In this document: positions 23,540 through 34,599 of the stretch, piece after piece
How positions within the stretch are numbered: position 1 is the stretch's first letter
Layout of the letters: each line of letters begins with the position of its first letter
DNA from: Vicia villosa
Taxonomy: Eukaryota > Streptophyta > Magnoliopsida > Fabales > Fabaceae
Length of the DNA: 64,000 bases
Direction of reading: 5' to 3'
Assembly: GCF_029867415.1 (NCBI RefSeq)
Contig: NW_026705396.1
Location: 186,001 to 250,000 of the forward strand
Translations under genes and position numbers: made by a program
Notes under the pieces: generated by a model
Told to the model about the DNA's origin: nothing
Seen by the model: only the letters and a program-made list of their open reading frames with translations
Database searches by the model: none

Positions 23540-24161
23540 CACATCACAATCCATGTCGGTTAGTTTCTCTTTCCCTCTTCCCTTTTTTCTGAAATTATGT
23601 TATTATTATTGAAATCAATTATCATTTCTTATAAATTTTCAACTTTTTTTTTATCATTGCATTATTTCTGTTTGTATTTGTGTATTCCGTTTGGATCGTA
23701 CATTGCAAGTATATATTCATCTGAAATTTTTGTGTTTTGTTCATTGGATTAGACTATTTTGATATCAATCACAAGAATTGGAAAACAAAATTAGGTTTTG
23801 GAAATTATTTTGTGCCTTTATAAAGCACGGACACCATACACGACACTGACACGTCGATACTTCGATACTGATAAGTATTTTTTTCCAGAGGTGTCAGGGT
23901 GCTACAGGATAATAAAACAATGAGTTAAATAAGTTTTTGGTCTCTATAAATATTGCAGTTTTCATTTTTAGTCCCTCTCTATCTTTAGGCAACTGTTTTT
24001 AAAAAAAGCCCGTTGCCAAAACCAGCTAAAACCGTTGCCAAAACCCAGGAGGGACTAAAAATGAAACTGCAATATTTATAGGGACCAAAAACTTATTTAA
24101 CCCTAAAACAATTGATGACAATGATTTTTTTTTGTAAAATTTGTGGTAGGTTATATCAAGC
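23540..24161 (+). promoter_or_regulatory. 5' leader with intron of the TRAF-type gene
   Basis: A donor (tcg|gttagt at 23559) and an acceptor (gtggtag| at 24149) delimit an intron of about 591 bp in the leader. The leader exon ends with ATGTCG (23553-23558). Spliced onto gttatatcaagc it is in frame with the ATG at 24162, so a start six codons upstream is possible. The intron contains the MITE at 23922-24103. Confidence 0.55.
23922..24103. mobile_element. Mutator-type foldback MITE in leader intron, 9-bp target duplication
   Basis: The 182-bp element consists largely of two ~56-bp inverted arms (left GAGTTAAATAAGTTTTTGG, right reverse complement GGGTTAAATAAGTTTTTGG) around a short centre. It is flanked by perfect 9-bp duplications taaaacaat (23913-23921 and 24104-24112), the length expected for Mutator-like insertion. 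A relative lies at 28998-29229. Confidence 0.87.
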
Positions 24162-26759
24162 ATGGAGGCGCCTAACGCTGACGTGGACCTTTCGCCGGAG
24201 AAGATTGAGAATGAGAAAGAGGGAGGTCCAATGTTCCATTGTGATTTACATGATACAGAAATAGTTCACAAGCTTGCTCAAATGTTCCTGCCAGGTTTAG
24301 CCTCTGCTTGTGTTGATAACACAACTGGAGATCCCTTTAGCACTGCTGGTTCAGTTGCGGATGATTTGAGGAAAGAAATGATTGATTATCTTACGCAGAG
24401 AAGTGAATCGTTTGTTGCTGAGACTGTTATATTTGACGATGGTGCGGATGGTGAAGTCTCGGATCATCCTTTCGATATTATTTCTTGTTTTGTGGATGAC
24501 TTTGTTAATTCGAAGAGGAATTTGTTGAGTCAGGTTTCGGGATGGTTGCTGAGCGATAAGAGAGAGGATAACATAGATGATTTTGTTCAGGAGATGGAAA
24601 CAAAGGGTTTTTGGTTGTTGGATAGAAGAGAAAAAGTTGCTGAAAATTTGCTTAGGAATGTTGATTTCAAGAACTCGTTTCATTGTAGCATGAGTTTTAT
24701 TAACGCGGAAGAGCTTGCCAACCATGTTGATGATTGCAATTTCAAACCCGTTATCTGCCGTAACGAGGGATGCAATGCGAGGTTTAGCGCTGTTTATTTG
24801 AAGGAGCATGATTCAGAATGTCTTTTTAAAGTAATTCCATGTGAGCAGAAGTGTACGGATAACATTGTGAGACGTGAGATGGATAGGCACTGCATAACTG
24901 TTTGTCCGATGAAGCTTGTGAATTGTCCTTTCTATGCAGTCGGTTGTCGATCGGCTATTGCACAATGTAGCGTTGGAAAACATTGCTCAGATGATCTTCA
25001 TTCCCACTTATTGCATTTGCTTAAAGGGATCCACAAGGATGCATCCGGCGGAGATCTTAATCGACGAGTAGAGCGAATTGTACAGGTTAGTCGATAATAA
25101 CCATAGAGACATAGGATGTTTTTGGTTTAACTAAAACCTTGCGTGACTGAAATTCAGTACTATTTTTATTATTCAACATTTCAATCTTAACGTTTTTTGT
25201 GTTTAAAAACATTCTAAATACTTGAAAAGATTTCCAATTTAACTATTGATGGACTGTTAAAGGAATACTGCCATTTATTTTCATTAATGAATGGGGATCA
25301 ATTAACAATGTATTTGTTTTCGCGGTGACAAAACTGTTATCACGTGTTCAAGCAAAAGCTTCAGATAGTAGTAGCTTTAACGCTATCACCCGTTCAACAT
25401 TTTATCACCACAGAAACAAAATTTATACTAAATAGTAAGTTTTTTAGTATAGGCACTAAGCATCTTTCTGCTTACCTTTTTTTTTTTTGTTTATTCTTGA
25501 ACACCATAAAAAGTTTTCAAGGTTCACTTATCATTCTGAACTTCTAAGTGAGTTGTCAAATATCCTTGTACTGGTTTTCAGTTTCAAAAGAGGTCTGAGA
25601 GACTAAGACCTTTTGTAGGAATGTGGAGGGTGGGTTAGAGTCCCGGCAAATCAGTTTAAGTAGTCCCCAAACACTCAAAAAGTTGATACTTCTTGAGCTA
25701 AGGCTCAGTTTGGATTACTTTCTTATTTATGTGAGCTTATCTATTAAAATAGGGTTATGGTTCTTCACTTATATAAAATTGCTTACGAGCTTATAGATGT
25801 TCATTAAATGAGAGAAGATAAAAATGTGAGACAGAGAAGCTAAATTCAACTTATATGAGAATCTTTTATTTAAAACTTCATAATTATTGAAAGATTATGT
25901 TAATATTTATTTTACCATAGATGCTTTTTCCATGTCGGTTAAATATATGCTAGTTTGTTTTACCATTGGTTGTGGCTTACTTCAACAGCCGTATAAGCTA
26001 ATGCCACAACTTCAGAAATGTCCAAAGATTGTATTTGTCACAATTATTTTTTATGCATTGTCAATGTTAGTTGTTTTGCACTTGCATCTGACAGTCCTGC
26101 TTATTTGAAACTTTCAATACTTATGAGTGTATTAAGTTTGGTTATTTGTGAAGTTCGTCGTGACAATTCTGCTTCAGACGTGACAATTCTACTTCAGATG
26201 TGACAATTCTGCTTCAGATCTCAGATTCAATCACGTTCTCAATTTCTGTTGAATTTCCTTTATGTATGACTAAAAAATATTTGCAACAGATAAATCCAAT
26301 AACAAAATTTCTTGAGAATGAATTTGTTTTTAATACTTAGTTTGTTAGGCTTGATTTGTAGCAAAAATTGTAAGATTTTACATTAGTTTCCATTTATCTT
26401 TCCCATATCATTTTGGAAAAAGATACCTGAATTTTCTTGTCATAATCAATATTCAATTTTGTTTTGTCTTGTGTTAGGCATCATCAAGCAATAGGTTAGC
26501 AGAAGCCCGCGATGTAAGATCTCTAAAAGCTATTGTCAGAGATCTTGAAGCTAAGCTAGGGCCTTTGGAAGTCAGTGCCATAGAGAAAACTAGTGCAGAA
26601 ACAGTTGCAAAGAATGAAAATAACGAAACCAAGGGTGGGGCACAAGCTTCAACTCCATCGGATAAAACCGAAGTAAATGCTACACTGAATAAGAATGGTG
26701 CAGAGAATGCCCTGAATAATGAAGTTAGTGAGCATAAGGAAAATGAAAAAAAAGGGTAA
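24162..26759 (+). CDS. TRAF-type zinc-finger protein (about 401 aa, two coding exons)
   Basis: Exon 1 is 24162-25085 (308 codons, donor cag|gttagt) and exon 2 is 26478-26759 (93 codons plus stop, acceptor gttag|gca); the intron is phase 0. The N-terminal half (GGPMFHCDLHDTEIVHKLAQ, LPGLASACVDNTTGD) is a conserved plant region. Residues about 168-280 hold regularly spaced Cys/His of TRAF-type zinc fingers (CNFKPVICRNEGC, HDSECLFKVIPCEQKC, HCITVCPMKLVNCPF). Exon 2 encodes a short helical part (LKAIVRDLEAKLG) and a hydrophilic tail. There is no RING or MATH domain, so ubiquitin-ligase activity should not be assumed. An in-frame upstream ATG exists via the leader intron. Likely expressed; precise function unknown. 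Confidence 0.86.
26161..26220. repeat. Three 20-bp tandem repeats in the TRAF-gene intron
   Basis: Units tgacaattctgcttcagacg, tgacaattctacttcagatg and tgacaattctgcttcagatc follow one another exactly. The rest of the 25086-26477 intron shows no feature. Confidence 0.85.
26478..26759 (+). CDS. Second coding exon of the TRAF-type gene
   Basis: Opens after acceptor gttag with ASSSNRLAEARDVRSLKAIV and ends at TAA 26757-26759. The helical VRDLEAKLGP segment is followed by an Asn/Glu/Lys-rich low-complexity tail. Reading phase joins exon 1 cleanly at Gln308. Confidence 0.82.
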   Translation, partial: ASSSNRLAEARDVRSLKAIVRDLEAKLGPLEVSAIEKTSAETVAKNENNETKGGAQASTPSDKTEVNATLNKNGAENALNNEVSEHKENEKKG

Positions 26760-27470
26760 CGCAGAGAATGAATGAGGAAGAAGGATATTAGAAAATGATA
26801 ACTTGTAGGTTGGCATACAAATTTTTAGTTGAGAAGTTTTGTGGTATGTTCAGTTTCTTAATCTTGGTGAGATATGTTGATTTCTTTCTTATTTGTTAAT
26901 CTTTTGCATCATTCATATTAGTAGAGCCCTTTTTGTTCTATGATTGTGCATTTCCTTAGGATATTTGTTCAATTATATCAAAGAGATGAGTCATAGGCTC
27001 AAGGTAGTCAGAATCAAGATCCTACATAGGATTGGGGAGGGGTCACAAAATCGTGAATCGGGGAATCGTAACATGGATATTAAGATCTTACCAATTTACA
27101 AACTTATATATACTGCATATTTATTCATAAATATGCTTAAGAAACATAAATTATTTATAAAAAACTTCAACTTTCAAATCACATTCACAATACTTTTTAA
27201 TCGGACAGTTCTACGATCATGATTCGCAATTCTGCCTACCATAACCATGCACATGTTAAATTAGGAAAAGGAGAGAAAGCATGAGAGAAAGAGCATGAGA
27301 GGATCCAAATCCGATGTGATTGTGGGATGAATATGTCATTTACTTTTAATAAACATGTCTTAAATGTGCTTTACAATTGTATTGTGAACCAAATGCCTAT
27401 TTGTATCAATGTCATGCTTCACATGGCTTGACTCTGTAGTTTGTGTGTGACACATGTGAGAACACGTGTT
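26760..27470 (+). other. 3' flank of the TRAF-type gene, no feature seen
   Basis: Probably contains the 3' untranslated region (AT-rich to about 26900), then unremarkable sequence. No gene or repeat recognised. Confidence 0.4.
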
Positions 27471-27473
27471 TTA

Positions 27474-27685
27474 GGGCTTGTTTGATTTGGTTTTTAAAAA
27501 CTCTTTTTTAGTTTTTAAAAATTTGAAAATTGAAAACCTGCTTGATTAATCAGTTTTAAAATTTCAATTTTGAAAACAGTTTTTAGAAAACTAGTTTTGA
27601 GAACTAAAAAATCGAAAGTGGTTTCAGCTATTTTGCTTTTCTATTTCAAAGTTTTCAAAACTTAAAAAACACGGCACGTTAGTAA
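27474..27685. repeat. MITE end with 'gggcttgtttgatttgg' terminus
   Basis: AGGGCTTGTTTGATTTGG followed by many 'gtttttaaaaact'-like phrases resembles one arm of a common legume MITE. An opposite arm (..ctaattcaaacagggcct) ends at about 34757. The pair may be one element opened by the intervening insertions, or two separate copies. Confidence 0.45.
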
Positions 27686-27697
27686 TACTAGTAATAA

Positions 27698-27719
27698 ACC
27701 CGTGCGTTCGCACGGGTTC
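27698..27719 (-). other. Perfect Helitron-type terminal hairpin
   Basis: ACCCGTGCG-TT-CGCACGGGT forms a perfect stem-loop seven bases inside the CTAGT terminus (minus strand), the normal position of a Helitron 3' hairpin. Confidence 0.75.
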
Positions 27720-27769
27720 TGATACGGGACGCGCATTTGTTTTAGATGTATATTTTTTAATACAAAAAA

Positions 27770-28060
27770 GTCTGGTACCCGTGAAAAATAAGAATTGAAT
27801 GTATAGAAAAATATCTGGTACCCGTGAAAAAATAATAATTGAATGTATAGAAAAATGTCGGGTACCTCTGAAAGAAATAATAATTGAATTTATAGAAAAA
27901 ATTTCGATACCCGTGAAAAAATAATAATTGAATGTTTAGAAAAATATCTGGTACTCGTGAAAAAATAATAATTGAATGTATAGAAAAATGTTCGGTATCA
28001 GTGAAAATAATAATAATTGAATGTTTAGAAAAATGTCTGGTACCCGTGCGTTCGCACGGG
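27770..28060. repeat. 44-bp tandem array built on the Helitron-end motif
   Basis: Six full units and part of a seventh ('ggtacccgtgaaaaaataat' plus 'aattgaatgtatagaaaaat'). The variable 'acccgtg' core starts at 27777, 27820, 27864, 27909, 27953, 27997 and 28042. The last unit runs into a full hairpin copy (acccgtgcgttcgcacgggt). Further diverged hairpin copies occur at about 28128, 28178, 28420, 28448, 28622 and 28655. Confidence 0.85.
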
Positions 28061-28997
28061 TACCCGTCGTTTTTGCGCATTTGAATTGAGAAAAATAAAA
28101 GATATTAATAAAAGACTAATGTCTGGTACCCGTGCGTTCACATGAAATTTAACCTGATTACTACGGTATTGATGTGTTACCCGTGTGTTCGAACATGTAC
28201 TGGTGTAGACCGTGGAATTATCACCAGTTTGATTTTGAAATTCAAATAAAATGGAAAACAGTTAAATTATTAAAAAGAAAAAATAAAAAAGTAGTCAAAG
28301 ATAAATTTATAAGTTAATTAAATCAAAGTTTTGTTAATAAAAAAGTTTAAACACCAATTTAGAAAATAAATAATTGTGAAAAGTAGATAAAAATAAAATG
28401 TATTTCTCAAAACTGGTTACCCGTGCGTTTACAAAGTACTGACATTTACCCGTGCAGAGTATTGGTAGGGTACACACGCTTTTGATAATAAAAAACAAAA
28501 TTATTAAACCAAAATAAATAATTAATTTTAAAAGAAAAAAGTATGTAAAAATAAACATAATTGTATTATCTAAATAGTTTTATATCAATAATATATATTT
28601 TAATTTTTTATATTTTATTGTTACCCGTGTGGGCGCACGGGTGTTTGTGTATTACACGCGTGTTCACACGAGTATTGGTGTGTTACGCACACTTTTCTTT
28701 TCAACGTAATAAAATAATTTTAAAAAAATAAAATAAAATAAAAAGGAAAATTGCCACCCAAAAACAATTTATTATTCTTAAAAGAAATAATAAATTGGTT
28801 TCAATATTTTCTTAATATATAAATATATATTTTAACTTTTCATAAAATTGTTTTACCAAACTTTACATCAATAATATATAATTCAACTATTCATCAAATT
28901 GTTTTAGCAAAATAGTTCTCCACATATTTTTAAAAAATACTTAAGTAAACTCGAAGTGATCTTATATGTGCCATTTACTATTGTTTTGTAAAATTAA

Positions 28998-29229
28998 CGG
29001 TTAAATAAATTTTTAGTTCCTATAAATATCTCAAATTTAGTTTTTAGTCTCTATAAAAAAAGTCGACTTTTCGTCCATATAAAATTACTTTTGTACTCAC
29101 TTTTAGTTCCTGTAGAGGGACTAAAAGTGAGTGCAAAAGTAATTTTATAGAAACCAAAAATAGACTTTTTTTTATAGGGACTAAAAGTAGTTTTTAGTAA
29201 TTTTATAAGAATTAAAAACATATTTAACC
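28998..29229. mobile_element. Mutator-type foldback MITE, 9-bp target duplication
   Basis: Same family as 23922-24103: arms CGGTTAAATAAATTTTTAG and ...AAACATATTTAACC, with long internal inverted repeats of 'ttttagtccctataaaa' type. Flanks taaaattaa (28989-28997) and taaaatcaa (29230-29238) form a 9-bp duplication with one mismatch. Confidence 0.75.
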
Positions 29230-29239
29230 TAAAATCAAT

Positions 29240-30025
29240 TAGCTTATTGGATTTGTTCGGCTGTAAAAACTTATAAGTTTAGTAAATGTCAAGTTTATTC
29301 TTTATGTATTTGTTTTCATTAAAATGTAAGAGATATTGTTGAATTTGTATTTTAAAGTGGATTTGATGTAATGAGAGTCTAAGTTAGATATCTTAAACTT
29401 TATCTAACACAGTCAAGATCATTTTTATTGTGAATGTGCTTTTTCAATGAGAAATTTGGTCCTGTAAATCATGCAAGTAAAGCAACAATTGATTGATCTA
29501 GATCTCATGCTTTTCCATATCTCATTCTCAATGCCTTTGTGATTAGTGCCATTTCATTTTTCAGTTGGAATAAATTGATCGCCGGAAGAGAATGGAATGG
29601 CTTGCTCCCCTAACCTAAATGAAACTATATAGCTTTTTATTTGCATGATTATTGTTAGTAATTTATATGAGATAACATCTCATAATAATATTTTAGAACA
29701 TGTTGGTATATCTTCCATGGTCAGTTTTTAATGTTAGAGTATCTTCTAAGATTAATTTTCAAATTTTATAGTTATTGTCATGATTTATCTCTATTTATTT
29801 AGGATAAGTCTTGTACCTCTGCAAATAGGGATTAATGTTTAGTCTTTTACATCAAGTCAGTATCAACTTATCAAGTTATTATTATCAATAATATTAGAAG
29901 TTATTATTTATCACTTCATTTTATCTAATAATTGATTAAACCACAATTCAAATAATTCCAAGATTTTATCTAGAATAGGCAGGTAATGCCTTTTTTTAGT
30001 AACAAATAATTGATTAAACCACAAT
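29240..30025. other. Non-coding interior of the Helitron-like segment
   Basis: AT-rich sequence without a reading frame or recognised repeat. 'ttgattaaaccacaattcaa' occurs twice (about 29933 and 30011), a short direct repeat. Confidence 0.35.
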
Positions 30026-30109
30026 TCAAGTACATGATGTACCAGTAGGAATATAGTCACAATCCAAGAAACCAAGACCGTTCATTGGCACATCAGGTTC
30101 AACAAACTG

Positions 30110-30412
30110 TCATACAACTTGTGACCCAACCGACTCAGTGATCACACGGTTTCCACGAACTTCAGTTTCGGAGATGCTCACACCTTGGTTTCTGGAAATG
30201 TCTGAGATGTCGTCGTAGTTGAGAAGATCGACAGCTGTGTTTACTGCGGCTGTTGATTGCATGACAGAGGCGGGATTTCCTTTCTGGGTTTGTCCTAAGG
30301 TTTGATTCTCGGTTGCCTGCATGAGAGATGCGTCTCTTAGTTTGATGGGTTGTGATGCTAATTCTCCGGAGACGTTGAAAACGCCACCGTATTTGATATC
30401 TTGATGCTTCTT
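30110..30412 (-). pseudogene. Seed maturation protein (SMP/LEA) domain exon, partial
   Basis: The minus-strand frame contains KYGGVFNVSGELASQPIKLRD, ATENQTLGQTQKGNPASVMQ and ISETEVRGNRVITESVGSQV. These are the start, middle and end of the seed-maturation-protein domain of group 5 (D-34 type) late-embryogenesis-abundant proteins. Family members usually have two or three such domains and an N-terminal ATG exon; here only one domain is visible and no convincing ATG precedes it. A TGA (30110-30112) follows the domain and the same frame stays open to a second stop at 30026. The surroundings are repeats, so this looks like an isolated exon carried by the Helitron-like element. It may be transcribed but is probably not a functional LEA gene. 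Confidence 0.72.
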
Positions 30413-30419
30413 AGACGAT

Positions 30420-32940
30420 ATAAAGTATTGAAATATGATATAAAGTAATGAAAAAAACATCGATTGATCATCTTCGTCAATAAAAAAGTATCGCAGCTCA
30501 AAACAAAATTGCACTACTTGACATACCTGCATAGCTACCTCTATCTCTCCTTAATGGACTTTCCACATTTGTACATAGTTACCTCTAAATCTCCTGAACT
30601 AAAAAAGAAAAAAATTAGATCAAAACAACATGAACATGGTTTAACAGTATATCAGTGGCAGAGTAGAACACCCCAACGTAATCTCACTAGCTTACCCGGA
30701 TTTGTTTGACAAATTTTAACAGTATATAAGGTCATGCAAATGTCCTTATTGCTGCAAAGTTGATCCTACATTGCGATAGTAACTTGGTTGATTTCTAAAC
30801 TGCTTTTCACAACCTCACTTCACAAGTCTGTTTGATAGACATGAGCTAGTTCTAGATTTATAATTTAAATTTCAAGTTGATATTAAATCCAATTCTAGAT
30901 TCATAATTGGGTTGCCTTCATAATTTCAATGCACCACTAAGAATGTTCACAACCTACAAACAGGCAACAGCCACACATCCATGTCATTTTCATATGCCAA
31001 AAGCAAGATCAAGTCCCACATCAGCATACAACCATCTCCAACCTATATAGGACAAATGCAAATTGCAACCAGATCAATACCTCATCATCATGCGTACAAA
31101 ACTCTCCTAAAAAAATAAGCCAAGCACCAATATCAAACTTATCCAAGTAACTTCATGAGTCTACACTATGGGCTAAGATTGAAACCAAAATATCAAGGTG
31201 CAAAGAAAAGTGTTGGTCAGACATGTTGTTCATGTAATCACCAAGTTTCAATACACATCAATGAAATTCAAAGATTATGCAGTGTAAGTGTGTCAAGTTG
31301 GAAAAGTCATGTAATGTGGTTAAAAGCTTAAAAAACACACAATGGAACAAATCCAAATATTCAGCTCCAAATGCAAGGCAATTCAATGAATGTTCACAAA
31401 GCAATGTTAAAAAATAGACACATCATGACTCAAACAGTTAAAAAAACCATGACAATATACAAAGCAACTCAGGCTAACTTAGTTCACGGGTCATGCGTAC
31501 ATTAGTTGCCATGACAATACATTTTTGACTCACCTTAATGCGTATATTAATAAATTAAACAGCCAGCAAAAGGAGTAACTTAAATTTAAATTAAAAATGA
31601 TTAGTAGCAAAATTCAAAATCCAGTAGGGAAAACATGAAAGTGAAGAGTAGGAAAAATCGACAAAATGTCAGCATAAGTTTCCAAAACATGTGTATCAAC
31701 TTGTAAGCTTTTAATATTCAATTGTATCAAAGCCTATAAGGTATATGTGATAAAATTTGTAAACGTTTATGAAGTTACCAGCATCAGAAAGACATTTCAC
31801 ACAATTCACCACAAAAGTGGTTGCAGATTTGGGACAACATATCATATGCACTTCCAGGCCACTCTCTGCTGAGTTCTCTTACAGTAGTATTATCTTAATC
31901 TTTTCTTTCACCAATCTTAAGTTGATTGAAAAATCTAAAATCTGTTTAAAAATAATTCATAATGTAAAAAATAATTAAACACCATAAACCTTGATATTCA
32001 ATTTTGCAGCATTGTAAAAATGAATGAAACACTTACCTGATTTCATAGGAAGTGGGCTTGAAGCCCTAATGAAGGTGCTGTTACCTTAAAGGGTGGCATT
32101 GAGTTAATTGTCGAAGACGGAATTCGACATTGATTATATTAGTATAATTCACAACCAACATAAGATGAAAAGTAAACCTTCAAAAAATTATTTATAACCT
32201 GCAATGCAACACATCTCTTTATGTTTCAAATGAAGTGAAGACCTTCAAAAAGCTAACAGAAGCTACCGAAACAATTTGTTTCGTATTTTTTGCAGCTTCG
32301 TATTCCTGAACAAATCATACAAACACCCCATAGTATTACATAGAAAAAATATTGAACAGTGTGAAACTTATTAATCGGTAAACCAAATTGACCCTTCAGA
32401 AATTAACGAAAGATTAAGACCTTATAACGTTTAAATTTCAAAGCTTTATCAAAGTGGTTGTTCTACTTGAAGAATTATCCACAGTCACTCTGCAAAAAAA
32501 AACACAAACATGAAATTCAATTAAGTTCCAAACAACAACAATAGAAGATTCACAATTCATCATTAGGGTTTATGTAAAGGAATCAGAATTTTTAAGGTGA
32601 ATGATTCAAATCATGGGCCTAATCTTTACTACAAATCACAAATAAACTTTGGTTCACAGTAAAGAGAACCTGATTCACATTTTTTCACTGCAGCAGAATA
32701 CATAACCAAAACCCTAAAATTCCATCATCATCATCCTCATGTATATAAATTTTCCAAAAACAATGAGAAGAAAGAAAAAGAACTCAGTTCATATTCAGTA
32801 AATAGGATACAACACAAACATTCATGAAACCCTATTTTATCATCATCTTCCTCATTTTTTACACAAACCCTTCAGAAAATATTGAGAGAAGAAGAGAGAT
32901 TAGAGAACTTAAAACACGATAAACAAAGAAAGATCTCACC
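30420..32940 (-). other. Intron-like and untranslated sequence of the Helitron-like segment
   Basis: No frame is recognised. On the minus strand a donor (aaatcag|gtaagt near 32036) and an acceptor (ttgcag|agtgactgtgg near 32490) suggest small non-coding exons similar in style to those at 6460-6790. The plus strand shows nothing. Confidence 0.35.
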
Positions 32941-33240
32941 GATTTGCTGTGACTTTGAGCGTCACCAACATCATCATCAATTTCTCGACCGTAACAGTTA
33001 GCAACAACCATCAACGGTTCAAAATCAACATCATGATATCATCAGCAAACGTGTTCATCATCGTCATCAACATCATGTTCATCTGCTCGGAAATCATCAG
33101 AAGAACGATATCAGAGAAAGAGAGACAAAAGAAAGAGGAAGAGGAAGAGGAAGAGAGAGGTAGAGAAAGAGAGAGAACGTTTTTCAAAATAGAAGCAACC
33201 CTAGGCACATAAAGTAGAAGCAAAAGAAAAGAAAAATGGT
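32941..33240 (-). other. CT-rich leader of the Helitron-like segment
   Basis: On the minus strand a tct/ctc-rich leader follows the conserved cacgtggatgcc block (33245-33260). The two short frames overlapping it are low-complexity by-products. A similar leader occupies 6910-7130. Confidence 0.45.
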
Positions 33241-33559
33241 TAAGGCATCCACGTGGTTCACTAACAAAGCAAAGGGACAGTTCGGTCTTTTCCAGAACAT
33301 TTAACTTTCTTATATTGTAGATTTGCATTCTTCAACTATCAACTATCAAGCAATTATTAGAAAAGGCAAGCACACTTACAATATTGCCCATCTACTTTTA
33401 AAAAAATACACTACAAAAAGGATAATTTTGTCTTTTCATAAACATTGATTTATTCCACCTCCCACAACATTTCTCACCTTGCCACCTGTATTACCCAATA
33501 GATTTTAGAATATTTTTACCTATCTTTTGTTTTGTAAAACACCCAAAGTTGGAGATCTT

Positions 33560-33745
33560 TTACCAACTTTGTCTTTTCAACTCTCTCTCTTTCTCTCTCT
33601 CACGAAGCTCACTCTCTCTCTTTCTCTCAAACACAAGCTCACTCTCTAACCAAAACTCTCTCTCTCTCTTGAAGCTCACTCTCTAACCATAACTCTCTCT
33701 CTCTCTTGAAGCTCACTCTAAGCAGCACTCTCTCTGAAAAACCAA
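33560..33745 (+). repeat. CT-rich microsatellite-like region
   Basis: Runs of (CT)n interrupted by two close copies of 'cttgaagctcactctctaacca'. It resembles a plant 5' untranslated leader, but no gene follows. Confidence 0.7.
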
Positions 33746-33909
33746 GGTAAACTATCTCTATGCTCTCTCTCTTCGTTTTTCCTTTTACACATGTGTTTTC
33801 TTGACGTTTTCGTTTTTGTTTTGGTTTGATAATGAGTGTTCTTGACCTTTCCAACAACATCATTTTATTTGGTTTAACGTTTCTGTAACTTCCTTTGCTT
33901 CAACTTCAT

Positions 33910-34215
33910 TTTCAAAGGTTGAAGCTTTATGTTCCATGACACCTATATGACATCAAAGGTTGAAGCTTTTTGTTGAAACTTTTTTATGAACATCATTTTG
34001 TTTGGTTTAACCTTTTGTTTCATGAACTTCATTTTCAAAGGTTGAAGCTTTATGTTCCATGGCACCTATATGATATTAAAGGTTGAAGCTTTACGTTCCA
34101 TGACACCTATATGACATCAAAGGTTGAAGCTTTATGTTCCATGGCACCTATATGACATCAAAGGTTGAAGCTTTATGTTCCATGGCACCTATATGACATC
34201 AAAGATTGAAGCTTT
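33910..34215 (+). repeat. 41-bp tandem repeats
   Basis: The phrase 'aaaggttgaagctttatgtt' plus 'ccatggcacctatatgacatc' repeats at exactly 41 bp from 34037 (34078, 34119, 34160, 34201), with related copies at 33916 and 33956. A larger unit with 'catcattttgtttggtttaacc' alternates with it. Confidence 0.85.
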
Positions 34216-34599
34216 TCGTTTAAACTTTTTTATTAACATCATTTTGTTTGGTTTAACCTTATTGTTTCATGAACATTATTTTTTATGAACATCAAGAAGT
34301 TATAGTTCCTTTGCTTGAACTTATAGCTCAAAGGTTCAAACTTTAAGTTATAGTTCATTTGCCCTAAACTTTCTGGTATATTCTTTTCATGTTCAAACTT
34401 TCTGTTATATGCTTTTCATGTTAAAAAGTTTTTGTTACTTTCTTTGCTTGAACTTATAGTTCAAAGGTTCAAACTTTAAGTTCCATCATACATCTATTAC
34501 ATGGATGTTGCCATGGCTTTGCATCTATCATTTTATTTTGGAATGCTTTACTCATCCATCAAAGAGGGACGCTGATGCCATAGGATTTGAGGAAACTTC

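Larger units (their letters stand above)
27687..33321 (-). mobile_element. Candidate Helitron-like element carrying an LEA exon (minus strand)
   Basis: On the minus strand the segment starts TCTACAATATAAGAAAG at 33321 after a host A and ends with a perfect hairpin (arms ACCCGTGCG/CGCACGGGT, plus-strand 27698-27719) and CTAGT at 27687, the layout of a Helitron. Between are a CT-rich leader, plausible splice sites (donor before 32037, acceptor after 32490), an SMP/LEA exon (30110-30412) in the same orientation, a Mutator MITE, and an array of terminal-hairpin variants. Reservation: the base after CTAGT is A, not the usual T, and no Rep/helicase is seen. It could be two separate elements. Confidence 0.5.

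Noticed and set aside
24351..24809. 152-aa antisense ORF
   Set aside because: Shadow of the TRAF-type exon on the opposite strand.
27770..28060. CRISPR-like array
   Set aside because: Units are directly adjacent at 44 bp without unique spacers, in plant DNA, and derive from a Helitron-type hairpin.
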